Source: CAZBJJ01 sp964492245 (GTDB lineage Bacteria > Spirochaetota > Spirochaetia > Treponematales > Breznakiellaceae). Taken from it: a stretch of 43,653 nt of DNA. The stretch covers positions 1 to 43,653 of the forward strand of contig CAZBJJ010000011.1 in assembly GCA_964492245.1 (NCBI GenBank), read 5' to 3'. Below the pieces are notes generated by a model. The model ran no database searches and was not told the origin of the DNA. It worked only from the letters and a program-made list of their open reading frames with translations. The translations under genes were made by a program, and so were the position numbers. Of the stretch, positions 16,553 through 24,641 are shown piece after piece. Each line of letters begins with the position of its first letter. Position 1 is the first letter of the stretch.

Positions 16553-17335
16553 ATGGATTTAGCGACAATCATTGGTCTTATTGGTGCTTTTGCCATGGTT
16601 TTCATGGCCATTATTTCCTCTGGTGGCTCCATTGCGACATATTTGGATATTCCCTCGTTTTTTATGACCGTTATTGGCTCCTACTTTGTGCTCTTTATAA
16701 ACAACTCAATGACAGATACTCTGGGAGTTTTTAAAACCATGATGTTGACGATGAAGACCCCATCATTTGGCGAGAAAGCAATAATAAGCAAATTGATGGG
16801 TTTCTCGGAGAAGGCGCGTAAAGAAGGGCTATTGGCCCTCGAAGAGGAACTGGAAGATCTGGACGACGAGTTTATGAAAAAAGGTCTGCGCCTTGTCGTA
16901 GATGGTACCGATGGCGAAATTGTACGCACCCTTATGGACAACGAGCTCAATCAAATGCAAGAGCGCCATGCATCTAAAATTTCGGTTGTCGCTGCTTGGT
17001 CGGTCTTGGCCCCTGGTATGGGCATGTTGGGAACGGTAACCGGTTTAATAGCCATGATGAAAAACCTCGAGGACAAGAGCGCCATTGGTCCCAATATGGC
17101 TGTTGCTCTTATTACTACATTCTATGGGGCCATTATGGCAAACATGGTGCTTATTCCTATGATGGGCAAGCTTAAAAACCAGGACGCCGCCGAAACAAAG
17201 GTGCGCGAAATGGTTATCGAAGGTGTTTTATCCATTCAGGCTGGCGACAATCCCCGTATTTTAGCGCTTAAGCTGCTTTCATTTTTGGATCCTGGCGATC
17301 GAAGAGTGGTGGAATCCGAAATTCTTAAGGATTAA
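16553..17335 (+). CDS. motA: Flagellar motor stator protein MotA
   Basis: 260 residues, the usual length of the non-enteric type. Two N-terminal helices (LATIIGLIGAFAMVFMAII; FFMTVIGSYFVLFIN), a large cytoplasmic loop and two C-terminal helices (AAWSVLAPGMGMLGTVTGLIAMM; GPNMAVALITTFYGAIMANMVLIPMMG) give the MotA topology. The prolines in these last helices are conserved for proton-driven torque. MotA pairs with MotB, encoded two bases downstream, in the ion-conducting stator. AGGAG precedes the ATG. Confidence 0.97.
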   Translation: MDLATIIGLIGAFAMVFMAIISSGGSIATYLDIPSFFMTVIGSYFVLFINNSMTDTLGVFKTMMLTMKTPSFGEKAIISKLMGFSEKARKEGLLALEEELEDLDDEFMKKGLRLVVDGTDGEIVRTLMDNELNQMQERHASKISVVAAWSVLAPGMGMLGTVTGLIAMMKNLEDKSAIGPNMAVALITTFYGAIMANMVLIPMMGKLKNQDAAETKVREMVIEGVLSIQAGDNPRILALKLLSFLDPGDRRVVESEILKD

Positions 17336-17337
17336 GC

Positions 17338-18075
17338 ATGGCAAAAAAGAAAAAGCGTTCAGACGAGGGCGGCGGCGGCGCGCCGGAGTGGATGATAACC
17401 TATTCCGACATGGTTACCCTCTTGCTCTGTTTCTTTGCAGCCCTCTTTAATGTCTCCGAGGTTGACGACATTCAGCTACAGCAGATGATTTCCTCGCTCT
17501 CCAATATTGGTATGGGCGCAATGGAGGGCGGGGCCACCCTATCCGCAGGGCGGAACGCCGATTTAGGCAATACGGTGAACTCTCTTCCCTCGATGGAAAA
17601 AGGGCGTTCGATGTCCACGGCCAAAAAAAAGGCTACCAGTTTGTTTTCGCCGGAAGTGCGTTCGAACAAGGTGCGTATTTCTTCGGATGAGCGGGGCTTG
17701 GTTATCAGTCTTGCCTCGGATGCCTTTTTTGCCTCGGCCAGTGCCGAGGTAAACATAGATGCCACACGCGATATTTTATTGCGCTTGGGAGCAATGCTGG
17801 CATCGACAGAATTGGCGGGGCATAAATTCAGGATAGAGGGCCACACCGACAGCCTGAGAATCGACCCCGAGGGGCCTTGGAAGTCGAATTGGGAGCTATC
17901 CTCTGCAAGAGCTATTAACATCTTGCATTATTTGGCCGATATCGGAGTAGACGAGCGGCAGTTTCAAGTGGCAGGCTTTGCAGATACAGTGCCCATTGCC
18001 AGCAACGACAGCGAGGAGGGGCGCGCCTATAATAGGCGGGTCGATATCATTATATTGGACGAGGGGCATTTATAA
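17338..18075 (+). CDS. motB: Flagellar motor stator protein MotB
   Basis: 245 residues. The single transmembrane helix starts in EWMITYSDMVTLLLCFFAALFN, and Asp24 in YSDM is the family's ion-binding aspartate. The C-terminal OmpA-like peptidoglycan-binding domain (FRIEGHTDSLRIDP to NRRVDIIILDEGH) anchors the stator to the wall. The lysine-rich N-terminus (KKKKR) is typical of the cytoplasmic tail. It follows motA by two bases, consistent with stoichiometric expression. Confidence 0.97.
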   Translation: MAKKKKRSDEGGGGAPEWMITYSDMVTLLLCFFAALFNVSEVDDIQLQQMISSLSNIGMGAMEGGATLSAGRNADLGNTVNSLPSMEKGRSMSTAKKKATSLFSPEVRSNKVRISSDERGLVISLASDAFFASASAEVNIDATRDILLRLGAMLASTELAGHKFRIEGHTDSLRIDPEGPWKSNWELSSARAINILHYLADIGVDERQFQVAGFADTVPIASNDSEEGRAYNRRVDIIILDEGHL

Positions 18076-18080
18076 AACAT

Positions 18081-18109
18081 TTGTCTTTAGGCCAAAACTG
18101 GTATATCAT
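18081..18109 (+). promoter_or_regulatory. Candidate internal promoter before fliL
   Basis: TTGTCT (18081-18086), a 17-base spacer and TATCAT (18104-18109; 5/6 to TATAAT) lie in the 73-base gap between motB and fliL. A hairpin TAGGCC/GGCCTA (18088-18115) overlaps it. Support is moderate and by sequence pattern only. Confidence 0.3.
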
Positions 18110-18148
18110 GGCCTATCCAGCCCTGTTTTATATAAAGGAGTTTTAAAT

Positions 18149-18703
18149 ATGAGTGATATAAACGACGATCTGGATATTGAAGAATCTGGTGGAGCTAGTT
18201 TAGCGTCTTCCCGTAGGGGCGGCGGCCTTATGGCCCTCTTGCCCATCATTCTCAAATATGTGGCCATTGGCATTGGTGCCATTGTGCTTATTGTGGTAGT
18301 TGTGCTCATAGTAAACAGGGTAAGCGGTGCCAGTGGTTCTTCGGCTACGGTGGTGCCGGCCACAGAGATATGGCAGGGCAAACGGCCAGAGTATTCCTGG
18401 TTTTCGAGCCTGCCACAAATTCGAACGCGTACCTCCGATGCCGTACCGCGTTCGGTGGTAGTAAAGGTGGTTTTGGGCTATGACAAGGAATCGAAAATTG
18501 CACAGAACGAGATTACCAATCGCTCCTACGAATTGCGCGATTTTATACGCAGCTATTTTAGTAAAAAACGGGCAGACGAACTCTTGCCCGAATACGAGAC
18601 AAAGATAAAGATAGAAATGATAGAATTAATTAACAGCAGTATTCTCGAAAGCTCCAGAATTCGAGAACTTTTGTTTGAGCAACTCGATGTGGTAGAAATG
18701 TAG
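18149..18703 (+). CDS. fliL: Flagellar basal-body-associated protein FliL
   Basis: 184 residues from the ATG at 18149, which has a good AAAGGAG site 8 bases upstream; the reading frame stays open further upstream into motB but has no support there. An acidic cytoplasmic tail, one transmembrane helix (about 32-54, ILKYVAIGIGAIVLIVVVVLIV) and a periplasmic FliL domain (SVVVKVVLGYDKES to ELINSSILESSRIRELLFEQLDVVEM) follow in order. FliL surrounds the stator and supports torque and flagellar orientation in spirochaetes. It lies 5 bases before fliM. Confidence 0.95.
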   Translation: MSDINDDLDIEESGGASLASSRRGGGLMALLPIILKYVAIGIGAIVLIVVVVLIVNRVSGASGSSATVVPATEIWQGKRPEYSWFSSLPQIRTRTSDAVPRSVVVKVVLGYDKESKIAQNEITNRSYELRDFIRSYFSKKRADELLPEYETKIKIEMIELINSSILESSRIRELLFEQLDVVEM

Positions 18704-18708
18704 GTGAT

Positions 18709-19740
18709 ATGACCGAAGTACTTGCGCAGGAAGAAATTGATCAGCTACTCACCGCAATAAACGCAGGCGAATCGGCACCGGAAGATTTCCGGCCCGCGAC
18801 CGAGACCCGTAGAATTAAAATCTACGACTTTAAGCGCCCAGATAAGCTGTCTAAGGACCAAATTCGCACCCTTACGATAATGCACGACACCTTTGCGCGC
18901 CTCACTATAACCTCGCTTTCGGCCCAGTTGCGCAGTATTGTCCATGTGCATGTGGCATCGGTAGATCAACTAAAATACGAAGAGTTTACCCGATCAATTC
19001 CCTCGCCCACTACCCTGGCTATTATCAATATGGATCCCCTGCCTGGCAGTGCGCTTCTGGAAATAGACCCAGCTGTTACCACCTCTATAATCGACCGCCT
19101 TTTTGGGGGTACCGGCGAGGGCTCGAAGTCGCAGCACGAATTGACAGAAATTGAGCAATCGGTAATGGAAGGGGTTATTGTCCGACTTTTGGGCAATATG
19201 CGCGAGGCCTGGTCCACCGTAATCGATTTACGCCCCCGTCTTGGCCAAATTGATACCAACCCGCAGTTTGCCTCAATTGTCCCCCCCAGCGACATGGTTG
19301 TCCTAGTAACTGTAGAGACAAAAATTGGGGATGTGGAAGGCATGATAAGCGTCTGTATTCCCTATTTAACAATAGAGCCAATACTTTCTAAACTTTCGGC
19401 CTCCTATTGGTATTCCTCGGTGCGTCGCGCTGGCTCTGCAGAGAATTTTAATATTATTAAAGAGCAGTTGGCAAATGTAGATGTCAATTTAGTGGCCGAA
19501 CTTGGACGCATTCAGCTGCAGGTGCGCGATGTACTGGCACTGCAAAGGGGCGATATCATACATTTACACAATGTGAAAATTCAAGATCCGATGCCCTTAA
19601 ACGTGGGCACGAAGACTAAGTTTTTATACCGGCCCGGGGTTATAGGGAAAAAAGTAGCGGTTCAGATTGTTAAGAAATTGGCCGATATTGATCATGATGA
19701 TGTGGAAGAATTATCGGCAGAAGGAGATGATAGCTTATGA
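18709..19740 (+). CDS. fliM: Flagellar motor switch protein FliM
   Basis: 343 residues. The N-terminal CheY-binding motif is present (LAQEEIDQLLTAINAG), followed by the CheC-like middle domain (DTFARLTITSLSAQLR; FGGTGEGSKSQHELTEIE) and a C-terminal SpoA domain (LAELGRIQLQVRDVLALQRGDIIHL). FliM forms the C-ring with FliG and FliY and receives CheY-P to change rotation. Its stop overlaps the fliY start by four bases (ATGA), so translation is probably coupled. Confidence 0.97.
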   Translation: MTEVLAQEEIDQLLTAINAGESAPEDFRPATETRRIKIYDFKRPDKLSKDQIRTLTIMHDTFARLTITSLSAQLRSIVHVHVASVDQLKYEEFTRSIPSPTTLAIINMDPLPGSALLEIDPAVTTSIIDRLFGGTGEGSKSQHELTEIEQSVMEGVIVRLLGNMREAWSTVIDLRPRLGQIDTNPQFASIVPPSDMVVLVTVETKIGDVEGMISVCIPYLTIEPILSKLSASYWYSSVRRAGSAENFNIIKEQLANVDVNLVAELGRIQLQVRDVLALQRGDIIHLHNVKIQDPMPLNVGTKTKFLYRPGVIGKKVAVQIVKKLADIDHDDVEELSAEGDDSL

Positions 19741-20888
19741 GCGACGGCGCTCTTTCCCAAGATGAAATTGATGCTCTGTTGGCAGGTGTAGATTCCAGCA
19801 GTTTTGGCGTACCATCGCAACCTTCCTCGGGCATAGGCAGTAGGGAGCAGGAAGCAGTACAGGCCTTTTTGGCCGAAACGGTCGAGACGCAATCGTCGAA
19901 CCTTTCAATGCTCTCTGGCGAAAGCCTAGCACTCTCTGGTCCTCAGGTTGAATCTCTTAACCGCGAGGGTGTGCTTCAAAAAATTCCCGATTTAGTAGTT
20001 GCTGTTTCCGCCAATTTTACCGGTTCTATCGTTGGCGAGCACATGTATATTATGGCAGACTCTACCGGCAAGCAGCTGGCGAGCATGATGAATAAAGAGG
20101 ACGATATCGAGCTGGACGACATGGCACTTTCGGTAATATCCGAAATTGGCAGTCAGCTTGTCGGTTCTACAATTACCGCCTTTAGCAATAAAACCGGCGA
20201 GAAAAACCTGGCCTCCGATAGCCCGCAGGCGCAGGCTGTTCCCAAGGCGGTGGTGGCCCTACCTGCGGGCGACTTCCTTGTGGCAACCTGGCAGCTAAAT
20301 ATGGGCGAGCGGGGCGAGGCCATGATATGGGAGGTCTTTGGCCCAGAGGTGTCTAAGAGCATGGCCCGAAACCTTGGCGCAGGCGGCGAAGAAGAAATAG
20401 GCTTAGACGATATAATGGGCACTGCCAGCCCCAGTATGGGAATGCCCGGTATGGGGGCACCGGCGATGGGCGGTATGCCTGGTATGGGAATGCCCGGTAT
20501 GGGTATGCCCGGTATGGGGGCACCAGCGATGGGCAGTATGCCCGGCATGGGAATGCCCGGTGTGCAGGCAAACAATGTTCAGTCGGTTCAATTTCCCAAC
20601 CTTATGCCCTATCAAGGCGGTGGCGAGCAGGGAAATATCAATTTAATAATGGATGTCTTTATGGAGATATCCGTAGAGTTGGGGCGGACCCGCATGCCAA
20701 TAAAAGAAATATTGAGCATGGGCGAGGGAACTATTATAGAACTCGATAAGCTCTCTGGCGAGCAGGTGGATATATTGGTAAACCACAAATTAATTGCCAA
20801 AGGTGAAGTCGTTATTATCGATGAAAACTTTGGTGTCCGTGTTACATCAATTGTCTCTCCACTGGAAAGAATGTCGGACATGAGGTAA
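19737..20888 (+). CDS. fliY: Motor switch protein FliY/FliN with Gly-Met-Pro-rich linker
   Basis: 383 residues, the long FliY form rather than short FliN. The N-terminus carries a second CheY-binding-like motif (ALSQDEIDALLAGVDSS). A CheC-like domain follows (DDMALSVISEIGSQLVGS); the Asn of the CheC/FliY phosphatase motif ExxN appears to be Ser here (EIGS), so phosphatase activity may be reduced or lost. A linker of roughly 45 residues made of G, M, P and A comes next, then the SpoA domain (GNINLIMDVFMEISVELGRTRMPIKEILSMGEGTIIELDK). It overlaps fliM and completes the C-ring. The linker is unusual in composition and is nucleotide-repetitive. Confidence 0.93.
   Translation: MSDGALSQDEIDALLAGVDSSSFGVPSQPSSGIGSREQEAVQAFLAETVETQSSNLSMLSGESLALSGPQVESLNREGVLQKIPDLVVAVSANFTGSIVGEHMYIMADSTGKQLASMMNKEDDIELDDMALSVISEIGSQLVGSTITAFSNKTGEKNLASDSPQAQAVPKAVVALPAGDFLVATWQLNMGERGEAMIWEVFGPEVSKSMARNLGAGGEEEIGLDDIMGTASPSMGMPGMGAPAMGGMPGMGMPGMGMPGMGAPAMGSMPGMGMPGVQANNVQSVQFPNLMPYQGGGEQGNINLIMDVFMEISVELGRTRMPIKEILSMGEGTIIELDKLSGEQVDILVNHKLIAKGEVVIIDENFGVRVTSIVSPLERMSDMR
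20434..20562 (+). repeat. Gly-Met-Pro-coding repeat in fliY
   Basis: Repeated GGTATGGG(A/T)ATGCCC and GGTATGGGGGCACC units, including a larger duplication with about a 63-base period, encode (GMGMP)/(GMGAPAM) repeats between the CheC-like and SpoA domains. Confidence 0.85.
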
Positions 20889-20902
20889 TATAGGGGAAGT
20901 TT

Positions 20903-21529
20903 TTGCTAAAGGGGGGGGATCTGAAATATCTGTATACAGTCCTGTTGGCAAGTCTGCTAACAGGATTTTTCTGTTTGCCGGTCTTTTCGCAGGATGTGCC
21001 GGCCGATACTCGCGAAACCTCCTCTGAACAAACAGCCCTTTTGGGCAGCGATGAATCGGCTCTTTTTTTGGATGCTGCAGAATCGGAAGGGGAGCGGGTG
21101 GTGCCGGCCTCTTCGGGGCTTTGGCCACTTATACGCGCCCTGTTGGTTTTAGTCTTACTTGTGGCAATAATCTGGCTCCTCTTGGCCTTTATTAAAAGGC
21201 GAAATGCGGCCAATGCAGCGACAAACCCCCATTTAAAACTCTATGCCTCCTTGGGGCTCGCATTAAATAAACATGTGCATGTAGTGGGCCTTGGACAAAA
21301 GGCCTGGCTCATTGGCTCGTCGGAGAACTCTGTCCAGTTAATTGCCGAAATCGATGATCAAGAGCTTATCGACCAAATGAGGCTGGAGGCATCGCACCGC
21401 ACCGCCCTAGATTCCAATTTACCGCTCAGTTTTTTACGCCTGTTTTCTCGCTATACCGGCAGGCGGGCAACGGAAAATTCTGCCGAAGAATCGCTGGAAA
21501 AAATGAAAAATCGTTTAAAAGATATTTAG
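20903..21529 (+). CDS. fliO: Flagellar biosynthesis protein FliO (FliZ of spirochaetes)
   Basis: 208 residues from a TTG start preceded by AGGGGA. An N-terminal signal peptide (YLYTVLLASLLTGFFCLPVFSQ), a periplasmic acidic stretch, one transmembrane helix (about 74-94, LIRALLVLVLLVAIIWLLLAFI) and a cytoplasmic FliO domain (KLYASLGLALNKHVHVVGLGQKAWLIGSSENSVQLIAEID) are visible. FliO assists assembly of the FliP/FliQ/FliR export gate encoded next. The gene at this position is called fliZ in Treponema and Borrelia. The exact start is uncertain because no ATG is available near the signal peptide. Confidence 0.85.
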   Translation: MLKGGDLKYLYTVLLASLLTGFFCLPVFSQDVPADTRETSSEQTALLGSDESALFLDAAESEGERVVPASSGLWPLIRALLVLVLLVAIIWLLLAFIKRRNAANAATNPHLKLYASLGLALNKHVHVVGLGQKAWLIGSSENSVQLIAEIDDQELIDQMRLEASHRTALDSNLPLSFLRLFSRYTGRRATENSAEESLEKMKNRLKDI

Positions 21530-21548
21530 GACCTAAGGGGGGAGGGGA

Positions 21549-22373
21549 ATGAAGACAAGATTGATAACTGTTTTATGCATCGTGCTCACTCTGGCCCCTG
21601 GCATGGCAGGAAGGGCTTGGGCCCAAACAGCGGACTTTCCTGGGCGGGCCACCGCAGGTACCGTGGCAATTCCCGCTGCCCCGGCCGATCCGGTTATACC
21701 CTTTTTAGACCTGGCAATTCGCCAGCCCCAAAGTGGTCAGGAAGTGGCATTTTCGGTGCAACTCTTGCTTTTGCTCACCCTGCTTTCGCTGGCACCGAGT
21801 CTGCTCATTTTAATGACCAGTTTTTTGCGCATTTCCATTGTATTGGATTTTATTAAACGGGCCCTCTCTCTCCAGCAAGTTCCCCCCAACCAAGTGCTTA
21901 TGGGGGTAGCTCTTTTTATGACTCTTTTTATTATGTGGCCCACCTTCGATGAAATTCGCACCAAGTCATTTGCCCCCATGGCCCAGGGGGAAATTTCGGT
22001 GGGCGAGGCCTATACCGAGGCGGAAAAACCCCTGCGGCTTTTTATGTACCGCCAGATGGGCAAAAATCCCGAAAACATTCGGCTTTTTATGGCGATGCGC
22101 GGCCTAGACCGCCCACAGACGCTGGCCGATGTGCCCACCTATGTGCTGGTTCCCGCCTTTATTTTAAACGAGCTCACCGTTGCCTTTAAAATAGGCATTC
22201 TTTTGTATATTCCATTTATTGTAATCGATATGATTGTAGCCAGCGTGCTTATGTCGATGGGGATGATAATGCTGCCCCCTGTAATGATTTCGGCACCCTT
22301 TAAGCTCATACTCTTTGTGCTTGTCGACGGTTGGGGGCTTTTAACGGGGCAGCTTATTCTTTCGTTTAGGTAG
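21549..22373 (+). CDS. fliP: Flagellar export gate protein FliP
   Basis: 274 residues with a cleavable signal peptide (about 1-26, ending AWAQ), as usual for FliP. The conserved core is LLLLTLLSLAPSLLILMTSFLRISIVLDFIKRALSLQQVPPNQVLMGVALFMTLFIMWP, given here as its first and last hydrophobic segments near residues 70-140; later helices (FILNELTVAFKIGILLYIPF; MIVASVLMSMGMIMLPP) complete the family pattern. Five FliP subunits with FliQ and FliR form the export channel. GGGGAGGGG precedes the start. Confidence 0.97.
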   Translation: MKTRLITVLCIVLTLAPGMAGRAWAQTADFPGRATAGTVAIPAAPADPVIPFLDLAIRQPQSGQEVAFSVQLLLLLTLLSLAPSLLILMTSFLRISIVLDFIKRALSLQQVPPNQVLMGVALFMTLFIMWPTFDEIRTKSFAPMAQGEISVGEAYTEAEKPLRLFMYRQMGKNPENIRLFMAMRGLDRPQTLADVPTYVLVPAFILNELTVAFKIGILLYIPFIVIDMIVASVLMSMGMIMLPPVMISAPFKLILFVLVDGWGLLTGQLILSFR

Positions 22374-22381
22374 GGGGCACA

Positions 22382-22651
22382 ATGTCTATTGGCGAAATTG
22401 TAAGCCTTATGCGGGGCGGTATTTTAGAGGTCTTAATGCTGGCAGGCCCTATTTTGCTCGTTGCACTTATCGTGGGGCTTACCGTGTCTATTTTGCAGGC
22501 AGCCACCTCGATTCAAGAACAGACCCTTACCTTTGTGCCCAAAATTCTCTCTATTCTTGGAGCTCTTGCCCTTTTGGGGGGCTGGATGTTTTCGCATTTG
22601 GGGGAGTATACCAAGGCTCTTTTTCGCCTAATTCCAAGTTTGGGGGGCTAG
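22382..22651 (+). CDS. fliQ: Flagellar export gate protein FliQ
   Basis: 89 residues, the normal length. Two transmembrane hairpin helices (ILEVLMLAGPILLVALIVGL; LSILGALALLGGWMFSHL) flank the conserved loop QAATSIQEQTLTFVPKI. It sits 8 bases after fliP and one base before fliR, as expected for co-assembled gate subunits. Confidence 0.97.
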   Translation: MSIGEIVSLMRGGILEVLMLAGPILLVALIVGLTVSILQAATSIQEQTLTFVPKILSILGALALLGGWMFSHLGEYTKALFRLIPSLGG

Positions 22652-22652
22652 G

Positions 22653-23435
22653 ATGCTCGACGAAATTCTGGCCCACTTTCCCCGTTTTTTACTTGTTATG
22701 GCCCGAGCCTGGGCCATGATGGAAACAGCCCCCCTGCTTTCGAGCGAGGCAAACCCGCGCATTGCCCGAGTTGCCCTTGCCGGTTTTTGCGCCTATTGCG
22801 CAATGCCCTTTGCCCCAGATTTTGGGCCCGAGGCCTCTAACCTTGTCTTTGTCGCCTATTTAATTGGCGAGGCGCTCATTGGCCTTTCCACTGGCTTTTT
22901 TATTACCATGGTCTTTGCCACCTTCTCCTCGGCTGGGCAGTTTTTTTCGCTGCAGATGGGCTTTGGCGCCTCCGAGACCTGGGACCCCTTGGCACAAATA
23001 GAAAACCCGCTTTTGGGCCAATACCTAAACCTCATTGCCATGTTCTGCTTTTTAAGCATTGGGGGCTTTCGCTCCCTGTTTTTAGGTGGCTTTTTGCGCT
23101 CTATTCAGAGTTTTTCGGTGGTGGCCCTTGTTGAACAGCGCGAAGGCTTTGTCAATTTTTTTGTCTTGGCCCTTTCCCGGCTTTTTGCCGATGCCCTCCT
23201 TGTTTCATTGCCCATTGTTGGCACCCTGTTTTTGGTCTCTGTTTCCACCGGCCTGCTTTCGAAGGCGGCCCCCCAGATGAACCTGCTTTCGGAGGGCTTT
23301 CCCATATCAATTTCGGTTGCCTTTACCATCATTTTTATTCTCATGCCTTTTTTAATTGAAAATTTTGCCAATATTTTAAACAGCTCCTTTGGGCACTGGG
23401 AAAAATTGCTTATTAAAATAGGAGGGGGGCTATGA
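22653..23435 (+). CDS. fliR: Flagellar export gate protein FliR
   Basis: 260 residues with about six membrane helices and the family pattern (FLLVMARAWAMMETAPLLSS; YLIGEALIGLSTGFFITMVF; GFGASETWDPLAQIENPLLGQYLN). FliR caps the FliP ring in the export gate and contacts FlhB. Its TGA overlaps the flhB start by four bases, which in some bacteria goes as far as a FliR-FlhB fusion; here the genes are separate. Confidence 0.97.
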   Translation: MLDEILAHFPRFLLVMARAWAMMETAPLLSSEANPRIARVALAGFCAYCAMPFAPDFGPEASNLVFVAYLIGEALIGLSTGFFITMVFATFSSAGQFFSLQMGFGASETWDPLAQIENPLLGQYLNLIAMFCFLSIGGFRSLFLGGFLRSIQSFSVVALVEQREGFVNFFVLALSRLFADALLVSLPIVGTLFLVSVSTGLLSKAAPQMNLLSEGFPISISVAFTIIFILMPFLIENFANILNSSFGHWEKLLIKIGGGL

Positions 23436-24616
23436 GGCTTTTGGGGCATGGGCCTTATAGTAAAAATGGCAGTTATCGAGAAGAGCAAGATTGTATGTTG
23501 CAACGGGCGCTTTTTATCGATTTGCAGTGGTTTGCGGCCGAAGACGAGGGGCGTACCGAAGACCCCACAGAATATAAAATTAAAAAGGCCAGGGAGGAGG
23601 GGCGTGTAGCCAAGAGCCAAGAGCTTGTTTCTGCCTTAGGCCTTCTTGCCCCAGTGCTGATGTTGCTTTTTTTTGCCCCTTTTATGTTGGAAAATTGCAT
23701 AGAGCTTGTGCGGTTTTTCCTAAGCCGCATTCCCGATTTAGATCCCACAAAGGACCGCTATATTTTCTTTATCTGCCTTCGCTATTTAGCCCGCATTGTC
23801 TCGCCACTTTTGGCAATTGCCCTTGTCTCGGGGGTTTTTTCCAATGTGGTGCAAACGGGTTTTCTATTTACCTTAAAGCCTCTGGAGCCAAAGCTCGAAA
23901 AAATCCTGCCAAATTTTGGAAAATATTTTAAGCGCACTATATTTTCCATGGAAGGTCTTTTTAATGTAGCCAAATCGATTGGAAAAATTTTTATTATTGG
24001 AATTGTTGCTTTTTTAACCATTAAGTCGAATATTCCAAAACTTATGCACATAGATCGCTTGGGCGTGTATGGGGCCCTGGTCTTTGTGGGCTCTTTAGCA
24101 GTGCGCCTGATTATTGTTGCAGCCCTGCTCCTGTTGGCCCTGGCCATTCCCGACATTTTTTTTCAGCGCTGGACCTATAAAGAGGGTCTTAAAATGACAA
24201 AGCAAGAAGTTAAGGAAGAGCGAAAAATGCACGAGGGGGATCCCCTTATTAAAAGCAGGCTAAAACAGCGCATGCGAGAACTTCTGTCCCGGCAGATGGC
24301 AATAAACGTGCCGAAGGCGGATGTGGTCATTACCAACCCAACACATTTTGCGGTTGCCCTAGAGTGGGACCGTATCTCCATGCCCAGCCCCATGCTTACA
24401 GCAAAGGGGATGGACGAAATTGCCCAGCGTATAAAGACAATCGCCAAAGATAACGGGGTACCCATTGTCGAAAACAAGCCCTTGGCGCGGGCACTGTATG
24501 CCGAACTAGAAATAGGTGATACAATACCGGAGGCGTATTATCAGGTTATTGCCACAGTACTTGCCCAGGTGAATAAAATTAACGAGGCCCGTGGGCGGGT
24601 GCTGCAGGAAGTATAA
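23432..24616 (+). CDS. flhB: Flagellar export switch protein FlhB
   Basis: 394 residues from the ATG that overlaps the fliR stop; a very strong AGGAGGGGGG site sits just upstream, so this start is preferred. An alternative Met at residue 22 (23495, MLQRALFIDLQWFAAEDEGR) matches where related proteins begin but has only a weak site. The conserved entry EDEGRTEDPTEYKIKKAREEGRVAKSQE, four transmembrane helices and the autocleavage motif NPTH (302-305, in VITNPTHFAVAL) are present. Cleavage after Asn302 changes export from rod/hook to filament substrates on a signal from FliK. Confidence 0.96.
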   Translation: MRLLGHGPYSKNGSYREEQDCMLQRALFIDLQWFAAEDEGRTEDPTEYKIKKAREEGRVAKSQELVSALGLLAPVLMLLFFAPFMLENCIELVRFFLSRIPDLDPTKDRYIFFICLRYLARIVSPLLAIALVSGVFSNVVQTGFLFTLKPLEPKLEKILPNFGKYFKRTIFSMEGLFNVAKSIGKIFIIGIVAFLTIKSNIPKLMHIDRLGVYGALVFVGSLAVRLIIVAALLLLALAIPDIFFQRWTYKEGLKMTKQEVKEERKMHEGDPLIKSRLKQRMRELLSRQMAINVPKADVVITNPTHFAVALEWDRISMPSPMLTAKGMDEIAQRIKTIAKDNGVPIVENKPLARALYAELEIGDTIPEAYYQVIATVLAQVNKINEARGRVLQEV

Positions 24617-24641
24617 GCTGGCAGTATATTCGGGGGGGGGA

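Noticed and set aside
17978..18148. Upstream extension of fliL into motB
   Set aside because: A good AAAGGAG site supports the ATG at 18149, and the extension overlaps the end of motB without FliL-like sequence.
20153..20575. Minus-strand open frame with Pro/Ile/Gly repeats opposite fliY
   Set aside because: It mirrors the Gly-Met-Pro repeat of fliY and has no independent evidence of translation.
24591..24641. Upstream start for flhA inside flhB
   Set aside because: The ATG at 24642 follows a G-rich site and gives the normal FlhA N-terminus.
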